A stretch of 10,102 bases of DNA, from positions 1-10,102 of the forward strand of contig NZ_JAFLSB010000051.1 of NCBI RefSeq assembly GCF_022511165.1. Reading direction: 5' to 3'. Positions 6,038 to 10,102 of this stretch are shown one piece after another (position 1 is the first letter of the stretch; each line of letters opens with the position of its first letter). Made by a program: the position numbers and the translations under genes. The notes under the pieces were generated by a model that was not told the origin of the DNA, did no database searches, and saw only the letters and a list, made by a program, of their open reading frames with translations. Source of the stretch: Helicobacter sp. Its GTDB lineage: Bacteria; Campylobacterota; Campylobacteria; Campylobacterales; Helicobacteraceae.

Positions 6038-6809
6038 TGAATGGCTCAAAATGAGATTAGTTGAATTCTATTCGGATAAGAAGACTTGTAGCTATATTGA
6101 TTCAAAACAGAGTATTTTTCGCTATTTTCATATCCAAAATGTAACACCAAGTTTTTATTATGGACTACTTGAGCGCGGGTGGCGGCGGTTTGGAAACTAC
6201 TTTTTTACGCCTATGTGTGAGGGCTGCACGGATTGTATTTCTATACGCACTTTAATCAATCAGTTCAATTTTAGCAAAAATCATAAGCGAGTGCTAAAAA
6301 AGGCTGAAAATATCGATATTTACATACAAAAGCCCACTATTTCTCAAGCCCACATTGAGCTTTATAATCGCTATCATCGCGTGATGCGTGATAAAAAAGG
6401 TTGGGAATACACCCCTATCACCCCTGAATCTTATATGGATATGTTTGTTGATGGGCATCAAGACTTTGGTTATGAGTTTTTGTATTTTATAGATTCACAG
6501 CTTATTGGTGTGGGGCTTGTCGATGCGCTTTTTGATAGTATCACTGCGGTATATTTTTATTATGATCATCGTTTTGCCCCTTATAGCTTAGGCACGCTCA
6601 ATATCCTTAAGCAGATTCAAATCGGTAAAGAAAATGGGCTTAAATACTTCTATCCGGGCTATTGGATAAAAGATCATTATTGTATGGGTTATAAGGAGCG
6701 TTTTGCGCCTTTTGAAGTGTTACAAAATATCCCCGATGTCTTTGAGCAACCCATTTGGGAGCCTTACAGCGGCAAAAAACATACACCAAAGCTAAACGAT
6801 AGAATCTAG
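6021..6809 (+). CDS. bpt: Aspartate/glutamate leucyltransferase (bacterial protein transferase Bpt)
   Basis: Transfers leucine from Leu-tRNA to proteins with N-terminal Asp or Glu, creating N-degrons that ClpS delivers to ClpAP in the cytosol. Numbered from ATG 6021, it has the ATE-family N-terminal cysteine motif (Cys23 in KTCSY) with C66-x2-C69-x2-C72. GWRRFGNYFF (53-62), FSKNHKRVLKK (84-94), YHRVM (118-122), FGYEFLYF (149-156), YDHRFAPYSLGT (181-192) and YPGYWIKD (211-218) are all as in Campylobacter and Helicobacter members. The start is uncertain. ATG 6021 has only a weak AAG-type Shine-Dalgarno and overlaps mltC by 17 bases. ATG 6051, 13 bases after the mltC stop, would begin MRLVEFYS, which matches family N-termini better. 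The upstream frame to 5889 lies inside mltC and is not part of the gene. The TAG stop is also the start of the next Shine-Dalgarno sequence. Confidence 0.92.
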   Translation: MSISSDEWLKMRLVEFYSDKKTCSYIDSKQSIFRYFHIQNVTPSFYYGLLERGWRRFGNYFFTPMCEGCTDCISIRTLINQFNFSKNHKRVLKKAENIDIYIQKPTISQAHIELYNRYHRVMRDKKGWEYTPITPESYMDMFVDGHQDFGYEFLYFIDSQLIGVGLVDALFDSITAVYFYYDHRFAPYSLGTLNILKQIQIGKENGLKYFYPGYWIKDHYCMGYKERFAPFEVLQNIPDVFEQPIWEPYSGKKHTPKLNDRI

Positions 6810-6817
6810 GGGGAAAA

Positions 6818-6943
6818 ATGGAATTTTTAGCACATTATCTTAAGGCGATAGAAAATATCTCTTTACAAGACAAAGAGCATACCTATCGCCCAGATTTAAG
6901 CCTAAAGCTTGAAAAAGAGATTGTAAAAATAAAGCTCGTATAA
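6818..6943 (+). CDS. Small 41-residue ORF, possibly a remnant of a restriction-modification gene
   Basis: I do not recognise a complete family. The frame starts MEFLAHYLKAIENIS, continues with DKEHTYRPDL (residues 18-27) and ends in a charged LKLEKEIVKIKLV tail. It is preceded by AGGGGG 4 bases before the ATG, overlapping the bpt stop, and ends 10 bases before thiE, so it is placed like a translated operon member. The short helical start followed by a HTYR motif resembles the N-termini of Eco57I/type IIG-like DNA methylase-restriction proteins, and the Leu-Glu-Lys-Glu-Ile tail resembles a helix from near their C-termini. A large internal deletion would explain this. Alternatively it is a genuine small protein, or a leader whose translation carries ribosomes to thiE. 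The resemblance is from memory and weak. Confidence 0.45.
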   Translation: MEFLAHYLKAIENISLQDKEHTYRPDLSLKLEKEIVKIKLV

Positions 6944-6953
6944 AGATTTTTAA

Positions 6954-7631
6954 ATGACAACATCTAAGCATTTGCAAGGCATTTATGCCATTAGTGATGA
7001 GATTCTCACCCCCTATGATATACTGCCTCAATGCCTAGAATCTGCTCTCAAGGCAGGGATAAAAATCTTTCAGTTACGCGATAAGAGCCATAGCGATGCT
7101 TGGCTTTACCCAAAGGCAAAGGAGCTTATGCACTTATGTGAAGCATATAACGCCCTTTTTGTGCTAAATGATAGGCTTACTTTGGCTTTAAGGCTCAATG
7201 CTCCCGCCCTACATTTGGGGAAAGATGATGGCGCAATCACAGAAGCGAGGGCACGATTTAAGGGGATTTTGGGAGCTTCAAGCTATGGCAGTATGCAAAG
7301 AGCGCAGGAGTTAGAATCTTTGGGGGTAGATTATGTCGCTTTTGGGAGCTTTTTTCCCTCACCTACAAAGCCAAATGCCCCCCGCGCACCACTTGAGATT
7401 CTAGAATCTGCCAAAGCCACGCTTCATATTCCTCTTTGTGCGATTGGAGGAATTAGCACTATGAATATATCACTGCTAAAAAATGCGGATATGTGCGCGG
7501 TAATCAGTGCTTTATGGGGCTATAAAGATTCAAAAGATTTAGATTCTACTCCGCAAATAAGCAATGAGGGATTACAAAAAATACATCATAATGCCCTTAC
7601 CTTACAACGCGCATTTTCACAAAAACTATAA
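6954..7631 (+). CDS. thiE: Thiamine-phosphate synthase
   Basis: Joins hydroxymethylpyrimidine diphosphate and hydroxyethylthiazole phosphate to give thiamine monophosphate, the substrate of ThiL (also in this window). The TIM-barrel motifs are present: GIYAISDE (9-16), FQLRDK (39-44, pyrophosphate and pyrimidine binding), LFVLNDR (68-74), LHLGKDD (86-92, where LGQ-x-D is usual), ILGASSYG (105-112), DYVAFGSFFPSPTKP (126-140) and CAIGGIS (162-168, phosphate-binding). Residues beyond about 190 form a polar tail (KDSKDLDSTPQ) not typical of the family. ATG at 6954 has no strong Shine-Dalgarno (AAAGA at 10-12 bases) and probably depends on ribosomes leaving the small ORF 10 bases upstream. Last gene of the mltC-bpt-thiE unit. 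A C6 run at 7378-7383 lies within the gene without breaking it. Confidence 0.93.
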   Translation: MTTSKHLQGIYAISDEILTPYDILPQCLESALKAGIKIFQLRDKSHSDAWLYPKAKELMHLCEAYNALFVLNDRLTLALRLNAPALHLGKDDGAITEARARFKGILGASSYGSMQRAQELESLGVDYVAFGSFFPSPTKPNAPRAPLEILESAKATLHIPLCAIGGISTMNISLLKNADMCAVISALWGYKDSKDLDSTPQISNEGLQKIHHNALTLQRAFSQKL

Positions 7632-7634
7632 ATC

Positions 7635-7790
7635 TTAGCATTTGCACATTTCTCCAAGATAGCTTATGCCGATATATCCACCCATAAAATCTTAAGCTCC
7701 CCTAGCCTCTTTTGCTGCATCACTTATGATAAAAAGCTCTTGCACAAGAAGTAAAGCCTTAGAATCCTTCTGCTTTATAGAGATTCTGTT
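7635..7790 (-). pseudogene. Possible decayed reading frame in the convergent gap
   Basis: On the minus strand one frame reads SKALLLVQELFIISDAAKE and on to ARGA (7763-7695), then TAA (7694-7692). It continues in the same frame as DFMGGYIGISYLGEMCKC to a second TAA (7637-7635). The peptide looks protein-like, with an amphipathic helix and then a Gly-rich piece, but has no credible start: the frame opens near 7790 without ATG. It fits the tail of a lost gene interrupted by a stop. I cannot name a family. Chance is the main alternative, since the gap is only 143 bases. Confidence 0.25.
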
Positions 7791-8950
7791 TCAAGTAGCT
7801 CTATAATCTCATAAATATTGTCAATCTTTCCACCCATTATCGTGCAAAAGCCCTTTAAACCATAGTCTTTGGCAAATACAATAGGTCTACCATCATCAAT
7901 TTCATTTTGCACTTGCAGGGTTTTTATCTCATAGAGTGAATCCACATATTCTAAAGATTCCAATAGTGGCATATATCGTTTGCAGTCTGCGCGCATCAGT
8001 GGAAAAGAACTCCTTACATTGCTCTTAAAGTTACATAAAAGCTCATAGGGATTAGGCAAATCTACGCTCTCTTGCCACGCAAAATGTGGTGTGTAGCGCA
8101 CATGGCTTAATGTATAGGTTGCTTTTGCAGGATAAGGCATAAGTGAGAAAAAGCTCCCGTCCATAATGGTTATGGCAATTCTTTCAAGTGCGCTTGGAAT
8201 GCTAACAAGAGCCATTTCTGTCATTTCAAATTTAAGTGGGAGCGGGGGCAAATGCGAATGGAATAATAAATCATTAATCCCTGCATAAGTGCAGTTAAGG
8301 ATTAAGGGTGCATAGAGGGTGCTTATGGGTGGATTTAACACATTATGGTGAAGTTTAGGTGGCTTTGAGGCACAATTTTTTATGCTATGAGAAGCAGTAA
8401 TATCCACACACAAGCCTTTTTTATCCTCTCGCACGCAAATAGCGTGGGTATTGAAGGCTATTTCTATGTGTTTTAGGTGGAGAGTATCCTTTAAAATCGA
8501 GCGTAAGATATGAGCATCAAATACGCATTCACGCACACTAAACACATCACTTATGAGGCGAGAATCAAACATTGCTTTGATATAATAAGGAGCAGATTCT
8601 ATAGGAATCCCAAATTGCTTAAAAAGCCTAAAAAACTGCACACTCGAAGTCTTTGAACCAATATTTGCAATTGCATAATACTTTGAAAAATCATCTTTAA
8701 TCGCTGGGGCAAATTCCCTGCAAAAACGTTGAAAATGCCGCGAACTACTTATAGCCGTAGAGAGACTACGTGGATAGTGATAGCCATTATGCACACGGGC
8801 TTGGTTATTAAGACTTGCGTGTAAAAGTAAATCGCTCTCTTGCTCTAAAAGCAAGATAGATTGGTATTTTGCCTTGAGATAAAGCGCGATATATGCTCCA
8901 AAGAATCCGCCCCCGATGATAATGCAATCATACTTATTTTGTTTTGGCAT
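7775..8950 (-). CDS. DAO-family FAD-dependent oxidoreductase
   Basis: A flavoprotein of the D-amino-acid-oxidase/glycine-oxidase fold, substrate unknown. The N-terminal dinucleotide-binding strand-turn-helix is clear: DCIIIGGGFFGAYIALYL (8-25), with Glu36 at the end of the second strand to bind the FAD ribose. NNQARVHNGYHYPRS (48-62) probably forms part of the flavin or substrate site. The C-terminal DDGRPIVF (352-359) and MGGKIDN (372-378) complete the FAD site. There are no membrane segments or signal peptide; a cytosolic enzyme is expected. ATG 8950 overlaps the upstream dehydrogenase by 17 bases with only a weak GAG Shine-Dalgarno, implying translational coupling. Its partners, a sugar-type dehydrogenase and a glycosyltransferase, suggest it oxidises or reduces a sugar or a sugar-linked amino group for surface glycan synthesis; that is inference. 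Last gene of its operon. Confidence 0.85.
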   Translation of the reverse strand: MPKQNKYDCIIIGGGFFGAYIALYLKAKYQSILLLEQESDLLLHASLNNQARVHNGYHYPRSLSTAISSSRHFQRFCREFAPAIKDDFSKYYAIANIGSKTSSVQFFRLFKQFGIPIESAPYYIKAMFDSRLISDVFSVRECVFDAHILRSILKDTLHLKHIEIAFNTHAICVREDKKGLCVDITASHSIKNCASKPPKLHHNVLNPPISTLYAPLILNCTYAGINDLLFHSHLPPLPLKFEMTEMALVSIPSALERIAITIMDGSFFSLMPYPAKATYTLSHVRYTPHFAWQESVDLPNPYELLCNFKSNVRSSFPLMRADCKRYMPLLESLEYVDSLYEIKTLQVQNEIDDGRPIVFAKDYGLKGFCTIMGGKIDNIYEIIELLETESL

Positions 8951-9869
8951 TGTAGCTCACATCGTGGGCGTGGGTAAGCAGCCCTAAGATAACCTCACAT
9001 AAACGCAAATGTGCCGTGTAAGCTTGTGGATTTTCGCCCATATTTTGAAAACTTTCAAGCGCGAGGGTGAGATTATTTGTCTCATCAAAAAGTGGCAAAA
9101 TGTGTGTATGTAGATTTGATTTTGCGCTATGAGTGTGGATTGTAAGGGGCATAGAAGCTAACATATCAATCGATAATGTAAAATCCTCTGTTTGAATGCG
9201 CAAAATCCGCTTTTTTGTATGATCAAGCAAGGAACAATCAAGTTGTGCGCGAATCTCCTCTTTATTTTCTTTTATCTTATCCTCCACTATATGATTTGCT
9301 TGTGCGCTAAGCTCTAGAGTGGCACTTTGGCTTTTCTCATCTAAGAATGTGCATTTTTTAACACAAAGCTCTTGTAAAAGCTGCATTTCTTGCATAAGGG
9401 CAAAAACGCTCAAATAATGCACACCAATGACTTCTAGCACACTTTCATTAGGATAAAAGTTTCCATATTGGGCGATATTTGCATAAAGTGAGCGTATGGG
9501 GCTTGGGTGAGTTTTAAGGAGATTGAGCACATAAGTAATCGAGCGTGAAAATGTGTAGATATAATCCGTAAAAAGTATTTTGTTGTGCTTTTTTGCGAGA
9601 TTTAATAAGGTATAAAATTCTTCTTTATTCCTAACACTTGGCTTCTCAAGAAATACATCGCAATGATGTTCTAATGCAAGGGAGGCACAATCAAAATGCG
9701 CACACAAGGGCGTAGCGATAAAGGCAACATCAACTTCTTGCAGAATCTTTACTAAATCCTCTCTTGCCACATCACTTCCAAAGACACCGCGCAAAACAAA
9801 ATACTGCGGTATGTATTTTTGCAAGATTTTGCCCCAATATCCTCTGCCTATTAATACTGCTTGTTTCAT
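8934..9869 (-). CDS. Gfo/Idh/MocA-family NAD(P)-dependent oxidoreductase
   Basis: A dehydrogenase of the glucose-fructose oxidoreductase/inositol dehydrogenase family, usually acting on sugars, nucleotide sugars or inositols. The Rossmann motif is GRGYWG (8-13), followed by DVAFIATP (47-54) and the family hallmark FLEKP (73-77), whose Lys takes part in catalysis. TDYIYTF (101-107) and GVHYLSV (149-155, with a candidate catalytic His151) follow. The second half is divergent. Length is 311. ATG 9869 is preferred over the adjacent GTG at 9872 because AAGGA lies 5 bases upstream of the ATG but only 2 from the GTG. That Shine-Dalgarno lies in the stop codon region of the glycosyltransferase gene, and the 3' end overlaps the FAD oxidoreductase, so the three genes are one operon. 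Sugar substrate cannot be read from the sequence. Confidence 0.9.
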   Translation of the reverse strand: MKQAVLIGRGYWGKILQKYIPQYFVLRGVFGSDVAREDLVKILQEVDVAFIATPLCAHFDCASLALEHHCDVFLEKPSVRNKEEFYTLLNLAKKHNKILFTDYIYTFSRSITYVLNLLKTHPSPIRSLYANIAQYGNFYPNESVLEVIGVHYLSVFALMQEMQLLQELCVKKCTFLDEKSQSATLELSAQANHIVEDKIKENKEEIRAQLDCSLLDHTKKRILRIQTEDFTLSIDMLASMPLTIHTHSAKSNLHTHILPLFDETNNLTLALESFQNMGENPQAYTAHLRLCEVILGLLTHAHDVSYNAKTK

Positions 9870-9877
9870 CACATTCC

Positions 9878-10102
9878 TTATTTTTTGTGTAAAATCCTAT
9901 ATAAACGCCATATTTGTTTTAAATAGGTGCGTGAGAGCGCAAAGACTTTCACTTTAGAATCTGCAGGGTCATCTTCCCAACGCACAGCAATTTCTTCAAT
10001 AGGTATGCCTTGAAATTGAGCTACAATGAGCATTTGTGCGCAATAAAACCAGCTATTATCCTCATTGCATAAGGCTTTGAGTTCTTGGGCAATATGCGCT
10101 TG
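9878..10102 (-). CDS. Family 2 glycosyltransferase, C-terminal part (cut by window edge)
   Basis: Only the last 74 residues are in the window. They include a WFYCAQMLIVAQ helix (18-29) and IPIEEIAVRWEDDPADSK (33-50), then a basic end with YLKQIWRLYRILHKK. The Ile-Pro-(x)4-Ile-x-Val-Arg-Trp ... Ser-Lys pattern is typical of the C-terminal side of dolichyl/polyprenyl-phosphate hexosyltransferases and related GT2 enzymes that move a sugar from a nucleotide donor to a lipid carrier or glycan at the cytosolic face of the inner membrane. The basic amphipathic tail may sit on the membrane. First visible gene of the operon with the dehydrogenase and FAD oxidoreductase. The catalytic domain is outside the window, so donor and acceptor are unknown. 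Confidence 0.7.
   Translation of the reverse strand, partial: QAHIAQELKALCNEDNSWFYCAQMLIVAQFQGIPIEEIAVRWEDDPADSKVKVFALSRTYLKQIWRLYRILHKK

Noticed and set aside
7761..7787. AGAATC...GATTCT inverted repeat as a terminator for the right-hand operon
   Set aside because: This hexamer is very common in the window, the loop is 15 bases, and there is no T-run after it.
1..10102. CRISPR array, tRNA, rRNA, insertion sequence or prophage parts
   Set aside because: No regular repeat-spacer pattern, cloverleaf, transposase motif or terminal inverted repeats seen on either strand.

Overview
The window reads as chromosomal DNA from a Helicobacter, more likely an enterohepatic species (hepaticus/cinaedi/bilis type) than H. 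pylori. The DNA is AT-rich, the hexamer AGAATC/GATTCT recurs inside genes, the proteins are rich in Lys, Ser and His, and the Fe-superoxide dismutase closely resembles the H. pylori one. A MltC-type lytic transglycosylase is present, a family that to my knowledge is not among the two H. pylori transglycosylases (Slt and MltD). The assignment rests on remembered families, not on a search.

Layout. (1) Positions 1-2553, minus strand: a compact cofactor and housekeeping operon, nadC > thiL > rdgB. The gaps are only 9 and 20 bases, a promoter candidate lies upstream of nadC, and rdgB runs off the left edge. (2) Positions 2710-3348, minus: sodB with its own promoter and leader. (3) Positions 3463-4536, minus: a COG0731-type radical SAM protein with an added Ser/Gln-rich linker and C-terminal domain. 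(4) Positions 4537-4837: a 300-base divergent intergenic region with promoter candidates in both directions, an 8-bp inverted repeat and a 10-bp direct repeat. (5) Positions 4838-7631, plus: a tightly packed transcription unit of mltC (lipoprotein lytic transglycosylase), bpt (N-terminal leucyltransferase, 17-base overlap with mltC), an unrecognised 41-residue ORF that may be a gene remnant, and thiE. (6) Positions 7632-7774: a short convergent gap holding what looks like a decayed reading frame. (7) Positions 7775-10102, minus: the end of a surface-sugar-type operon with the C-terminus of a family 2 glycosyltransferase, a Gfo/Idh/MocA dehydrogenase and a DAO-family FAD oxidoreductase. The last two genes overlap by 17 bases and the dehydrogenase's Shine-Dalgarno sequence sits in the glycosyltransferase stop codon.

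How the genes fit together. NadC makes nicotinate mononucleotide for NAD. ThiE and ThiL catalyse successive steps of thiamine diphosphate synthesis but sit in different operons. RdgB removes damaged purine triphosphates and SodB removes superoxide. MltC remodels peptidoglycan and Bpt marks proteins for N-degron proteolysis. The right-hand trio probably modifies and transfers an unidentified sugar. Three of the start codons are not ATG (rdgB TTG, thiL GTG, mltC TTG).

Most of the window is ordinary housekeeping. No CRISPR array, insertion sequence, tRNA, rRNA or clear new defence system is visible. The best candidates for a second look are the glycosyltransferase/dehydrogenase/FAD-oxidoreductase cassette, the small ORF before thiE, the radical SAM C-terminal extension, and the motif loss in ThiL.
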